Assembly: GCA_020746835.1 (NCBI GenBank)
Contig: JAGPNK010000004.1
Span: forward strand, 124,001 to 188,000
Origin: Stachybotrys elegans
Taxonomy: Eukaryota > Ascomycota > Sordariomycetes > Hypocreales > Stachybotryaceae
Direction of reading: 5' to 3'
Length of the DNA stretch: 64,000 nt
The notes beneath the pieces were generated by a model. The model was not told the DNA's origin. It searched no databases and saw nothing but the letters and a program-made list of their open reading frames with translations. Every line of letters begins with the position of its first letter. Within the stretch, counting starts at the first letter, position 1. The position numbers were made by a program, and so were the translations under genes. This document shows, piece by piece, positions 45,971 through 56,866 of this stretch.

Positions 45971-47607
45971 TCAGAAAAGCTTATATCCACCTGGCATCGC
46001 CTTTTGGTAGAGTCCCTTGGGGTCGTACTTCCTGGCCACCGACTGCAGCTGTGATTTCATCCTTGGGCCGTAGCTGTCGAGTGGGTTCTGAGACTTGTCG
46101 GCGTAGTTCAGGTATTTGAAGGGGATGAGAAGTCCCCGTTCATCGACAATCTGGAGCTGATTGTTGAACATCAGCTCAAGGTGCTTCTCCACCAGCGCGT
46201 CGTCAGATGCATTGTCGTAAACAATGGTAATATCGACCATGATAAGATCTTTCTCCTCAGGGCTAAGGCCAAGACTGTTAGTGCCGTTCGTAATAGCCTG
46301 GGGCTGCAAAAGGAACTGGCAGTTCAGGCCCTCGAGGTCGGCGATCTTCTGGATGTCAGTCTCCCATGTCTCGAAGAGCTTGGTCAGCACATCAAGATCA
46401 CTGTTCTTGAAGGAGTAGACAAGCTCGGTGGCACTGATCGCACGAGTGGTTAGCATTGGGGAACATCGCGCCATAGCAACACAGAACGTCGCTCTTACCG
46501 GTTAACGTTTGGAGGGAGGAAGGGGCCAAACGCATTGACTGTCTCAGAAACAGTGCCCAGGCTCAGAGTGCTGAAGACACTGGGAGTAGCCATGAAGCCC
46601 TGGAAGGCGGGTGGGTTCGGCACCGGCTCCATGTAGAAGAGGGAGTTGCTGATAGAGAAGCCAGTGGGGGGCTGGAATCCGACAATCATGCTCATCATGG
46701 CAGAGCCATCAAAGTTCTCGGGAAGCATAAATTGGTGGAAGGCATTGATCTGTGCGGCCACATTCTCCTTGGTGAAGTTGTAAGAGACAATGCCTCCCCA
46801 CATCTGCTCTTGGGGAAATGCGGCAAGGTCGTATCGCGTTACGATGCCAAAGTTGCTGGAGCCACCCTTCAGGGCGAGCCACAGGTCGCTATGTGAGTCG
46901 GCTGTGGCATGGACAATCTCACCAGAGGCGAGAACGACTTCATACCCATAGATATTGTCGCAGGTCCATCCATGCTTGCGTGCCAGGAAGCTCATACCTC
47001 CTACGGTCGTCGTGTAAGTTACAGTTATGTTCAAACAGGAGGCATGGTCAATGGGTACTGCTTTTCACTTACCTCCAAGCGAGAAACCACCAACCCCGAT
47101 TCCAGGAATACGAGCACCCATCACGGTCAGGTTGTAGGGCTCCAGCTTGGGATAGAGGTCACTCCAAATAGTTCCTCCTCCAACGGAGGCCACCTTGTGG
47201 TCATCGCTGATCTGGAAGGAGTCGAGGCCTCGCATGTCGATGGTAACGCCCCCCTGGATATTGGCAGCGCCGCCAAACAGGGTATGGCCTCCACTGCGAA
47301 CCGCAAACTGGGGCGCAAACTGTCCAGAGTTATCGCATGGCCCGCTCTTCGCAACAAGCTTGATGAATTCAGAGACTTGCGAAGCGGTTTCGGGTCGAAA
47401 CACGCAGTCAGGCGTGAGTTCTCGCTCCTGGCCTGTGTAGAAGACATTTTGAGAGGCGGTATAGGCAGAGGCGCCGGCATAGGAAATCAGGCCAGGGAGC
47501 TGAGAGTTGGCGAGGTCACAGATACTCTTGCCATCACCGGTGGCTGCGGCGGAGGCGATGGCAGCAAATGCCGAAGCTCGAAAGAAGGCAGTGTAAACGG
47601 AAGACAT
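45971..47607 (-). CDS. Secreted-type FAD-linked oxidase (BBE / VAO family)
   Basis: Flavin oxidase of the berberine-bridge-enzyme group, which dehydrogenates alcohols or rings and in some pathways promotes cyclisation (solanapyrone synthase is one family member). Exons are 47607-47073, 47000-46499 and 46433-45971; 499 residues. A signal peptide lies at about 1-23. FAD_binding_4 holds VRSGGHTL, with His108 the expected covalent FAD attachment, then GVTIDMRGLD, VGGGTIWSDLY and GFSLGGGMSFLARKHGW across the first splice. The C-terminal BBE element is KYDPKGLYQKAMPGGYKL. ATG 47607 is preferred over an upstream non-ATG opening because it starts the signal peptide. It is divergent from the FAD monooxygenase, with a 555-bp shared promoter. 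Confidence 0.92.
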
Positions 47608-48162
47608 GGTGCTGGTATCTAGGGACCCGGATGCGCAAAGGACCACAGATTTAGGATAAGGCCTTGGGCGATCTATGTATTTCAAGTGCTACTCGTAGGC
47701 TATTGTAAATAGTTCATTCCCCATGTCTCTTGAGCGGCCGCCGTGCGGCACTGATGTCACCGTCGATCATGCTGTCGAGAAGATCATGCAAATTAAGTAC
47801 GGACAACCGATTGGCCCGGCTTCTGCCACTCATAGCAAGTGGGCCAAATCACCGATGGGACAGGGGAGGCGTTGGAACCTCTGGTAGCCCCTTGGCCTTG
47901 GATATCGCCGATTACTTGGCTTTCGGTCACATAATGCTCTAAGACATAAGTGCGCTAGCTATTGCCATCTAGCTCCGGTTGTCCGGGATGGAGACGACCA
48001 GGCCGCTGTTTCAAGTCAGTCATGCCATCCCAAGTTTGACCTCTGGCAGCAAATGATACATAATAGCCAAACCCCAGGCAATATGGATGAATCTAGCGAG
48101 GAGATTTACCAAGAACAATTGCAATACAGTTTCTCAAGCGTCTAGCCTGTTCCATCACTAAT
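47608..48162. promoter_or_regulatory. Divergent promoter of BBE oxidase and FAD monooxygenase
   Basis: Carries ATCGCCGAT (47904-47912), the reverse complement of ATCGGCGAT found upstream of the Gfo/Idh gene, and a GC-rich GCGGCCGCCGTGCGGC patch near 47733. No ORF is supported. Confidence 0.5.
47904..47912 (-). promoter_or_regulatory. Candidate cluster element ATCGGCGAT (minus strand)
   Basis: Copy of WTCGGCGRT located about 300 bp from the BBE oxidase start and 250 bp from the monooxygenase start. Confidence 0.45.
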
Positions 48163-49611
48163 ATGCATGTCCTTATTGTCGGCGGTGGCCTCGGTGGCCT
48201 CAGTCTGGCTCAATGCCTTCGCAAGCAAGGAATTTCATACGAGGTCTTTGAACGTGACGAGAATGCAGACTCCCGATTTCAAGGATGGGCGATTGGCATT
48301 CACACGTATGTCTCCTTCATCTGTCCACGCAGCCCCCCCAAGAAAGAAGTGGGAAAGGGGGAAACTTGGAAGATCAAGAACCATTTTATTGACGCAAGGA
48401 GAACAGTATTGTCAGCCAGCTTGCCGAGGCTTTCCCCTCGGATATGGAAGATCTGAAGCAAGCCACCGACCATCTTCAGCCTCTCAACCTCCCCGCCCAA
48501 ATGGGCATTTACTTTCAAGACAGACCTGGTCGCGTCGGTGTCGAGGTATGCTGCATGGATGCCTTGTTGAAGTGTGGGGTTTGTTTGCTCCACGAACTGC
48601 TGCTCATGTACGGAACAGGATACCCCAGATGCACCCATTATCCGTGCGGAACGTCGCCGTCTACGTAATTGGCTGTCTACAAACATTCCTATTCAATGGG
48701 GCAAGAAGGTCAACACCATCGAGCACAACGATGAGGGTGTTTCGGTCACATTTGAGGACGGAAGCACAGCCAAGGGAGATATCCTTGTCGGCGCCGACGG
48801 AATCAACAGTATAGGTTGGTGGAATTGCAAAAGTCCAGCGCTACGTACTCTGACCATTAGAATTCTAGTTCGACAGCACCTTCTTCAGAAGCCAGCCAAG
48901 GACCTACTCAAACTTGTTCCTCTTGCCGCCATCGTAGGCGAGGTCGCTCTCGAGGGCGATGCTTTCAAGCGCCAGCTTGAACTGGGTCACAGTGCCTACG
49001 TGTACATGAGCCCAACTCTTGGCTTTGCCAACTTCAACGGACTGCATGAGGTTAACCCTGACGGCGTCTCGGCAAAATACTACTGGATGTTGATGCAGCC
49101 CGACGCCAGCGTGGAGGATTCTGAGCATTGGCTGCAAAAGGCCACGCAGCAGGAGAAGCTCGACCACGTCCTCAAGCTTGCGTCCAAGCTGCCCGCTAGG
49201 TTCCGTGAGCTGTTTGAGCTGACCCCTGCCAGTGGTATCAAGACGGAAACCCATATCTGGCGTGATCTGGAGCTCGAAAGTCTGCCTGCTGGTCGTGTCG
49301 TCTTGCTGGGCGACTCGGCGCACGCCATGACGCCCTTCCGAGGAGAAGGCGGCTACCATTCCTTCATCGACGCGATGAAGCTGTCCGAGAAGCTCGTTGG
49401 CCTTGATTCCAAGGATATTGATGCCATCAATGCTGCTGTGGCTGAGTACAATTCCGAGATGTTGGAAAGGGGAGCGGAGGCGGTGAGGAACTCGAGGAAC
49501 GAGAATTCCGACAAGAGGACGCGGGATACAAAGACCAAGTTGACGACTGCGAACCAGCTTGTGCGACCTCTCCCGGAGGTCGAGATTGATTTGAAGGCAG
49601 TACGATCGTAG
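48163..49611 (+). CDS. FAD-dependent monooxygenase (class A flavoprotein hydroxylase-like)
   Basis: Single-component flavin monooxygenase (PF01494-like) expected to hydroxylate or epoxidise the pathway intermediate. Exons are 48163-48305, 48407-48545, 48619-48814 and 48869-49611, giving 406 residues. FAD motifs: MHVLIVGGGLGGLSLAQ (Rossmann GxGxxG), then GADGINSIVRQHLL, and RVVLLGDSAHAMTPFRGEG (the GD motif with downstream proline). The third intron is ambiguous: GTTGGT at 48815 yields the conserved SIVR, while GTATAG at 48809 yields a shorter NIR; both keep frame, and even full retention would. No membrane anchor. The C-terminus is basic and polar. It is divergent from the BBE oxidase, so the two are probably co-expressed. 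Confidence 0.92.
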
Positions 49612-50731
49612 ATATAAAGTACTCCGATGACTAGATTGTGATGCTTTTGATAGTTAAAGGAGTAAAGAAAATTGCAACATTTGTTCCACGTCTACGTGTA
49701 TGTTCAAAGGTGCGGTCCCGGAACAAACCTTCTAGCGACATCCTTGACCACATTTCTCAGGTGAAGCCTCTCCGGTGAATGAGTCGTCGGGCAATTGTGC
49801 ACAATAGGAAAGCATACCGTTACTTGCCACAGCAGCTTCTTGCAGCCGGCAATTGAAGTATATAGAAGACTCCTGACATCTCTATAGCTATAGCTATAAA
49901 TATATATTTATGCTTTGCATCATCTATTAACTTAACGTCATTTCTATTCACTGAAGTTTTACTTTCAATGCCACTGATGTCTTTTCCACTGACATTGTGA
50001 TTGAGAATCCTCCCATTCAATATTACGGTAGGACCCAGAAAAGCAAAAATCATCTCTCGCAATCAGGTTACGCAACATTCACCAACTGCTATCCAGAGCA
50101 TTGAGTGCAAATTGACAAGGAATACAGCGGGATATCCTATGGTTTATGGCAACTTGGAAGGTAATGTTGGTCTAGGGTAGCTCTGACTCTCGTACCTTGG
50201 CCCTTTATCTTTCTTACTGTTATCACTATTGGCTATGTTGTATCATTCGCCTTGCACCCTGATTCAAGCCTTGCCGTGCCGCCGTTTGCGCTTATGGGAA
50301 CCCCGCTGTTTCCAACCCTGGCTTCGACCCTGGCCCTGCCCACGGGAGATGCCGTCGCAGGGTCCAGATACCCCTACAGCCAGCCAGCCATACAGGGCTG
50401 AAAGGTGTGGAAGAGCCCGTGCGCTACGACTCAACAACACACTGCATTGTCCCATCTACTGTACATACGACTATCTGGTTTGAGTAAGGTCGCAATACCG
50501 TACCGTTGGTGGCGAAAGGCCCAGCACGGTACAGCCAATCATAGACATTACTACCGATGCAATACGAGGATGGGTCAAAATTAGCCTGATTAACGAGAGA
50601 ACAGGGTTCGAATAACTAAAGCAAATGAAGAGTGACACGATAAGCCACGTGAATGTAAATGTAAAACAGCCCATCTGGCCCACGACGGATCCATCCACTC
50701 ATCCATCCGAATCCGAATCCGAGCCGGAAAC
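49612..50731. other. Convergent 1.1 kb intergenic stretch, no gene seen
   Basis: Lies between the stops of the monooxygenase and Gfo/Idh genes. A TATAGCTATAGCTATAAATATATATTTAT low-complexity tract near 49884 and a CATCCATCC/GAATCCGAATCC repeat near 50690-50725 are the only notable features. Small open frames lack coding character. Confidence 0.5.
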
Positions 50732-52088
50732 TCAGCGAAATTGGCTGGTTGGTCGGGGACCCAGTCCACTCTTCTCATATGCCATGTCAATCATCTTCAT
50801 CTGGGAAATGGAGTCCTCCGGCGTCACCCAATGCTGCGTCGGCCGACCCTTGACTTTGTTCACAAACTGCTCCAGCTGGTGGCGGAAAGACATCCAGTAA
50901 ACCTCGCCGGGCAGGTCTTCGAACCCGGCGCCAGCCTCCTCCCACGTGTAAGCCTTGTGCGACTCAGTCTCATCCCACTTCTTGACGACTGTGCCGTCCT
51001 CGGCGCGGATCTCGTTGTGCTTCTTGACGTCAATTCGGTGCCAGAAGACACCGTGGACGAAGCCATGCAGCGTCAGCTCTCGCGATTGGAAGTGCTTTTG
51101 CGTCGCCGGCAGCTCAGGATCTGGGATGGTGACCTCTCGGGTCTTGACGGCGGCCCATGAGGGCTCCCAGATGGTTGGGCCGTTGAGTGTGCTTTTGGCC
51201 TCGCCGATGGCTCCTCCAGGGAATCTGAACTTGGCCTCAAAGTCCCAATCGCACTTGTCGTGGATACCGTCCGTGTATGCATGCGCATTGCAGCTGATGC
51301 ACTCTTCTGGGTCGGCACCAAAGATGAGACGAAGTACGGCAAAGTTGTAGGTGCCCATTGCCATCATCGAACCACCAGCGAGCCCGTAGTTGAAGTGGAT
51401 GTCATCCTTAGACGTCCCCCACCATGGGATCATGGAAAAGGTAGAAACATGGGCCACCTCGGCAGGGTCAATCATGGACTTGAATCGGGCCCACGAAGGG
51501 TAGAACCGAGAGTGGAATGCTTCGAGCAGGACCGGAGCCTTGGGCTCCGAGAGCTCAGGGAGTCTGAAGAGCATCTCTGCCTCGGTGGAATTGGACACGG
51601 ATGGCTTCTCCAACAGCACATGCTTCCCGGCACGGATAGCCCGGACTGCCCACTCAAAGTGATACGCATTGGGGAGAGGAACGAGGATGCAGTCAATGTT
51701 GGGATCATCCAAGAGCTCTGAGGGAGGGATCGTGTCAGCGATAGAACTTGTGTATTGAGAGCCAGCCAGAGAGCACCAGGATTCTTCAACTCACCTTGGT
51801 AGCTACCCTTGACTTCAGGGATGTTGTGAGATTTGGCGAAGGCCTCGGCCTTGGCACGGTCGCGCGCGGCAACGGCTTGCACAATGACCTCGGGGTGCGA
51901 CTTGGCGGGAATGATGAGCGTTAGAGGGCTGCATGTTTGTTAGCAAAGGATCTCAGCAAGCCCGGCAATACATGGGCCACCCACGCGATGTTTGCGGCTC
52001 CTAGGATGCCAAACTTGAGAGCATCAGCGCTCTTTGGTGGCGTGGGTGGGTTGAACACCTGCCAAACTCGGCTGAGAAGAGCTGCCAT
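50732..52088 (-). CDS. Gfo/Idh/MocA-family NAD(P)-dependent oxidoreductase
   Basis: Predicted NADP-dependent dehydrogenase related to dimeric dihydrodiol and D-xylose 1-dehydrogenases. Exons are 52088-51985, 51928-51795 and 51717-50732; 407 residues. The first intron needs donor GTGGGT to give ILGAANIAPLTLIIPAKSHPEV, the Rossmann start. Then come AVAARDRAKAEAFAKSH, DCILVPLPNAYHFEWAVRAIRAGKHVLLEKP with the conserved EKP lysine, and the C-terminal substrate domain (MIPWWGTSKDDIHFNYGLAGGSMMAMGTY). It probably reduces or oxidises a carbonyl/alcohol of the cluster product, but a housekeeping sugar role cannot be excluded. ATCGGCGAT lies only 31-39 bp upstream of the ATG. Confidence 0.92.
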
Positions 52089-54123
52089 TGCACCGGATGA
52101 GAGATGGCGAGTCGCTGTATCGGCGATGGATGGGTAAGAACAGAGAGGCCTTGGTATGCAGATAGTATCACCAGAGGATGAGGACAGAGAACAGAGCAGC
52201 AAATGATACGAGATGGGCTGGTATAAAACGGAGAGGCAATGGTGGTAAAAGCTGATTACAAAGAGGGCACGGATGATTGTATTGTGCTTATAGGTGATTA
52301 CAGAAACTCAATTGACGGGGGAAAACTGGCGTGTTCCCGCTATACCCCATGGCAAAGACGGTACTCCAGATGGCAGTGAGTGCCAACGCGGCAGCCGAGG
52401 CGGGAGCCAAGGCGGGAAACAGACAATGTGCCGAGAGCCTTCGGCCCACCATGACTGCGACGCACGCGGGCATGCGATGAAGATAGTCCCCCTCCCTGCC
52501 CACACCAGGCAGCCAGGTAGGTAGGAGTAAGGAGATTGCCTAGTAGATGTCGTACGTCAGGCACGTCTGTGCGCGTGTGCGCTCGACACAAGCTTATTGG
52601 AAGATACCGTCACGGATTACGGAGAAGTCCAGCCACAGCAGGGGCGAAGAAGATGGGTATCTCATGAGATAGCGGTCTTCTCGTAGTATCAGGCGTTCGG
52701 CGACTTATTGGCCACCACCATCATGTCCGTCTTAGGAGGGGGAGAGTCACGTCAAAGGAGAAAATGCGGAGCCAACTATCCTACGCATTCAAGGGTATCT
52801 GGATAATCTAGGGAGAATGTGGCAAAGGTTCCGAGGGGTAGAGGGCGCGTTTGGGCTGACCGCTCTCCCTGGTCCGAGTTCTCTCAGGCGAAGACAAAGG
52901 GGAATTTTCCGCACACAAACTATGGCACGAGAGCCAGCCGGCATGGATGCGCCCGCATTAGACCGGAAACGGCTGCTAGAGAAATAGTTCCTCCAGAAGG
53001 AGCTTGGTGTTGACCAAAGCCTCAGTGTAACGTGTTCGAGAGCCCAAGGGTCCACCCCTGTTGCAGCCATGCAGATTCCCCTTCGAGAATATGGTATCAG
53101 CGGAGATAGCCACGTGTAGGCAGCTACGGCCATCCCACTCTCCAGATCCCAATGCTGGACGACGTAGTATGAATGGACGGACCTACCGAATTCCCAGGGA
53201 TCCCCTCGTGCCACCGGAGCGGGGCCAGGAAGTAGAAGCCTAGTCCCCTTCTTTCATTTTCCCGGTAACAGACAATAGCTGGGGGTTGGTCGGCTGTCAG
53301 GTGCCGAGATACCCATACCATACACCGCGACCCCTGAGTTACTCCCTGGCGGCGTCGACTTACCCCACAAGGGTCTTTGCCTTGAAGCAAATGCCTGACA
53401 AGGGACAGCAAGCCGAACCAGATTCTCCGATCGTGCTAGGTTAATCCATGTGATAAGCTATGTGTATCCTGATGCCATAGCCCTGTCACGACCTGCCTAG
53501 TCGCGCCATTCATCCCTTATCCTCGTCAAAGGGGTTAGGTAATATCTGTAGCCTGAGTATGGCTACATCTTACGTGCATGCATTGGCCGACGGCGTTGTC
53601 CGAGCTGATAAAGAGCAGCACTTGAGAACCTGGAGAGCGGGTGGCGTCGCATCCGCCCAACGGAAACTCCCGACCAATGCAAGGCCGGCCCGCTTGTTTC
53701 CATCCACCAACTGAGGCTTTCACCCTTGTTTAGCTCCAGCCTGCTCTTTGGGAAGTGCCTCTTGCGTAGGACAGTGCATGGGCATGCATCGTCTCTGTCT
53801 TGCGGACATCGCATCGTGCAACATGTCAGACGTCTGAGGTGCTGTATGATAAGACGAGACTATCAAGATTGCTCATCGAGATGAGGGTCTTCCTTGATAC
53901 CCCAGAATGGATCTCCAAGGCAAACAGGAGTGACATGCCACGTCGTCGCGTTGCGTCACAGGTGGAACTCGTTGCTTTCCCCAGCTTTCTTCCATCTTTC
54001 GTCGGATAGTCTCTATTATTCTATCCTACTTGTTTGCTTGACGTTGCATCCTCATCTTTCACCCACAGCGAGACCCAAACACCGCTTCTCCGCATCACCC
54101 ACTCTCTGGCAGAGCATCCAACC
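52089..54123. promoter_or_regulatory. Long divergent 2-kb region between Gfo/Idh gene and pathway regulator
   Basis: Holds ATCGGCGAT at 52119-52127 beside the Gfo/Idh start and a CT-rich leader before the regulator ATG. No exon chain with a recognisable domain was found; the longest open frame (52789-53214, minus) starts at a non-ATG codon and looks non-coding. Space is ample for a non-coding transcript, but none can be shown. Confidence 0.45.
52119..52127 (+). promoter_or_regulatory. Candidate cluster element ATCGGCGAT
   Basis: Identical 9-mer to the reverse-strand element at 47904-47912; close to the Gfo/Idh start codon. Confidence 0.45.
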
Positions 54124-55686
54124 ATGCCGCCAGCTTCATCGACTTCCTCCGAGTCCCCCTCAGGACCGACTGCCATGTCGGCGCCCTCCATCACCACGAC
54201 ACCACGACGGCAATCGTGTGACAGATGCCATGGCCAGAAACTGCGCTGCGTTCGTCTCGGAAGCCGCACCACAGGCGCGTGTGATCGATGCCTCAGACAA
54301 GGCGCCCAGTGCGTATACAGCTTCAGCCTTCCCAAGGGTCGCCCCAGCATGTACCGCAACTCCAACGATGCACTCCCGCCAGCGCGGCTTCAGAGCCCCC
54401 CGGCCCAGAGAGATATCACGGCTCCCATCACTCCGCCAGTCGAGCATCGTCTTTCCAATATCCACCCCAAGCCTGCCAATGGTGCTCGAAAGACGCCATT
54501 CTCTTCCACGCAAGACGTTATCCATGTCGCAGACGGAAGGGACGAGTCCAATGGCTCGACCCTTGCTGATGAAGGTCTCCCGGACACTCCAAACCACGCA
54601 TCAACCATGCTTTGGCTCCAAGGTGAAGCCTTCGATTGGAGCGGAATACACCTGGACGGCGATCCCAGGGATGCCAGTAATAGTGTCGGCCTTTCGATGC
54701 TGCCCAACGGCTCTCACATGGACATGGATATGGAGACCACCGCCTATGATGCGACCGCATGCCTTCTCGGAATCGACACGAGAGGCAATGGCGAAAACGG
54801 CCCAGCAGACAGCCTCCCCTTATCCTTGCCTAGCCTTCACGAGCCTTGGTTGAATGGGCCCGATGCCAGTATCGCCAAGCTGTCCCAGCTCAGCACTCGT
54901 CTGTATCCGCTCCTCCGTTCCAGCACGGATCTTGCGGAGCGTCTCGCTGCGTCCAAGCAGTCGAGCGACTGCCACCAGCCTCAATCGGTCTCCTATATTG
55001 ACGATGCGGCCTTCAAGCTTATAGCCTCCTGGCTCATCCGAGCCACCGATAGCACCTGTGAATATTCGCGCTTGAGTGCTGAACATCACATGCCGCCAAT
55101 GGGGCCGGTGACACCTAGCGATGCTCTCCTGGAAGCTTTCTCAACCTCGGCTCACCTGGTGGAAATCCTGCGCTCGCTGCGGACTGAAACCAACATGTGG
55201 TCGAGCAGCCCCGTCTCGCTCTCGCTTTCGCGCCCCAGCTCACTCGATAGCGCTTCTTCGTCTTATTTCCAAGAGAATGCCGGCCACTGTACCAACATGG
55301 TGATTCGCCACCTCGTCATGGCCTGCAACACACTGATCCTCAGCACCTATGCTTTGCTGCTATCAATTTTTCAGCATGACGCGACGATACCGAAAACTCT
55401 TGGAACGGATTGCCCAAAAGATTCTTTTGTGGGCGCAGGACTAGCTGATATCCGGCTGGTCATTGTTGTCCAGCTTTGCTCTCACCTGGTTGAAAGACAA
55501 TGCAGCATGGTTCAGGCTTACACGAACCAAGAGGCCCAGCCCGCGGCGACTCTGTCGACGCCAAACCCGACAGCTTCAGAGCCTATCACACCTCCATCTG
55601 CTCCTGCTGGTCGAGAAGCCGATGCCACATTGGTGCAGGAGGTCCGTAGGCGGATTCAGTGCCTTCGACAAGCGCTACGGATATGA
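54124..55686 (+). CDS. Zn2Cys6 transcription factor with AflR-type C-terminal domain
   Basis: Likely pathway-specific activator of the right cluster. Intronless, 520 residues from ATG 54124; an upstream in-frame TTG at 54034 is not used. The N-terminal binuclear cluster has cysteines at 32, 35, 42, 53, 56 and 63 (SCDRCHGQKLRC, GACDRCLRQGAQC) followed by the basic linker PKGRPSMYR. A proline/serine-rich middle part leads to an AflR-like regulatory domain (about 255-510: LHEPWLNG, LSQLSTRLYPLL, NMVIRHLVMACNTLILSTYALLLS). AflR-type proteins usually act within their own clusters on TCG/CGA-containing sites. The recurrent WTCGGCGRT elements are candidates for its targets; no clear copy was seen directly in front of this gene. 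Confidence 0.93.
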   Translation: MPPASSTSSESPSGPTAMSAPSITTTPRRQSCDRCHGQKLRCVRLGSRTTGACDRCLRQGAQCVYSFSLPKGRPSMYRNSNDALPPARLQSPPAQRDITAPITPPVEHRLSNIHPKPANGARKTPFSSTQDVIHVADGRDESNGSTLADEGLPDTPNHASTMLWLQGEAFDWSGIHLDGDPRDASNSVGLSMLPNGSHMDMDMETTAYDATACLLGIDTRGNGENGPADSLPLSLPSLHEPWLNGPDASIAKLSQLSTRLYPLLRSSTDLAERLAASKQSSDCHQPQSVSYIDDAAFKLIASWLIRATDSTCEYSRLSAEHHMPPMGPVTPSDALLEAFSTSAHLVEILRSLRTETNMWSSSPVSLSLSRPSSLDSASSSYFQENAGHCTNMVIRHLVMACNTLILSTYALLLSIFQHDATIPKTLGTDCPKDSFVGAGLADIRLVIVVQLCSHLVERQCSMVQAYTNQEAQPAATLSTPNPTASEPITPPSAPAGREADATLVQEVRRRIQCLRQALRI

Positions 55687-56866
55687 AATCGAAACTCTTT
55701 GGGTCGCTTGACGGACGAATGTAGTGTTTTGTGCCCCCGACGAATGGCAAGCGTTTTATGAGCATTTGTATTGAGCATGGAAGCCAGGCAGTGGGAGGCG
55801 AAGCGTCGTTGCTTTCTTCTGTTATTTTCGGTTGCAAGATTGGAGTTACAAACGCAAGGCATTGAGGAGTAATTCTTCTACATAGAACTAAGATGAACGC
55901 ACATGATGGATAGATGAATAGAATGCCACCATTACAAAGCAATTACAACAGAGTCAGTCACCGGATGCTGTCGCGGTGGACAGTATCCATGATGCACGAC
56001 GTAACCATGGACCAACCATTATTAGGCAGCATAGTGTCAAAAGCATAAACCCATTCATTCACCTATTCCTACACCTCTACGACACATCTATCTCCACCGA
56101 ATGCCCCCCCTGACTAGACCTACCCCTGCCTCGTTTGAAGTACAGCACCGGAGACGTGTGCCGACTAGTCTGCACAACCCCTTACCCTAGTCTTTCTGGT
56201 CCGTAGTCTCTCATGGACTACAAAGATGAGGTGGGTATGATACCGAGGTTTGGTTCGGCGGTTATTTAGTCATCCATCCACGTTGCTGATACGATGGAGT
56301 TATTCGTCCGCCTTGTGGAGCTCGGTCAACCTGCTATCTGACTGTGGGCAGATGCATATCTGGTGCGAGACAGATAGGTAGCTGCAGGGGTAAGCAGGCA
56401 CTTTGATGGAAGCAGGCCGGATACCCAGTGGCGCGCAGATATTCGGCGCTTCCGATTTTCGGCCAGATGAATTTGGCGCCGGTCCGGGTCTCAGTTACGG
56501 CCATCGGTGGCGATGGGCAGCACGAAGGCTAGCCAGAAGGAAACCAACTAGGTTTGACTTGAACTATCGTAGCTTCATCGCGGACAGATGGTATAGAGAG
56601 TGCGGGCATTAGGTGGTTGGAATAAGACTAATAGGCAACCTCTCCCATTCTTTGACAAGGAAATCTGTTAGTTGATATCCATATACAGAGTCTCATTGAC
56701 ACAGCCAACTTGACTTGAGTGTCTGCGCATCAAAACATTCCTCACCTGTGAATGTGGTGTGTTACCTGACCTGCAATACACTCACACTGGTCTCCATCCC
56801 CCCTCACATTACATCGCTCATATATACCCTCCTCATCCATTATTTCTCAATACACGACCCATCACA
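55687..56866. promoter_or_regulatory. PKS promoter with 14-bp element shared with oxygenase promoter
   Basis: A 1.18-kb region with no supported gene. GGTTCGGCGGTTAT lies at 56252-56265, about 600 bp upstream of the PKS ATG. A related TTCGGCGCTTCC and CGATTTTCGGCC follow near 56442-56462. A CT-rich leader (CCTCCTCATCC) and a TATATA sequence near 56821 precede the start. Confidence 0.6.
56252..56265 (+). promoter_or_regulatory. Candidate regulator site GGTTCGGCGGTTAT
   Basis: Exact 14-base match to 39682-39695. Confidence 0.55.

Noticed and set aside
52789..53214. Minus-strand 141-codon frame between the Gfo/Idh gene and the regulator
   Set aside because: Starts at a non-ATG codon; composition is Arg/Ser/Pro-rich without any motif.
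53894..54853. Plus-strand 319-codon frame overlapping the regulator
   Set aside because: It is a frame-shifted shadow of the Zn2Cys6 gene (Pro/Ser/Arg-rich), while the regulator frame has six ordered cysteines.
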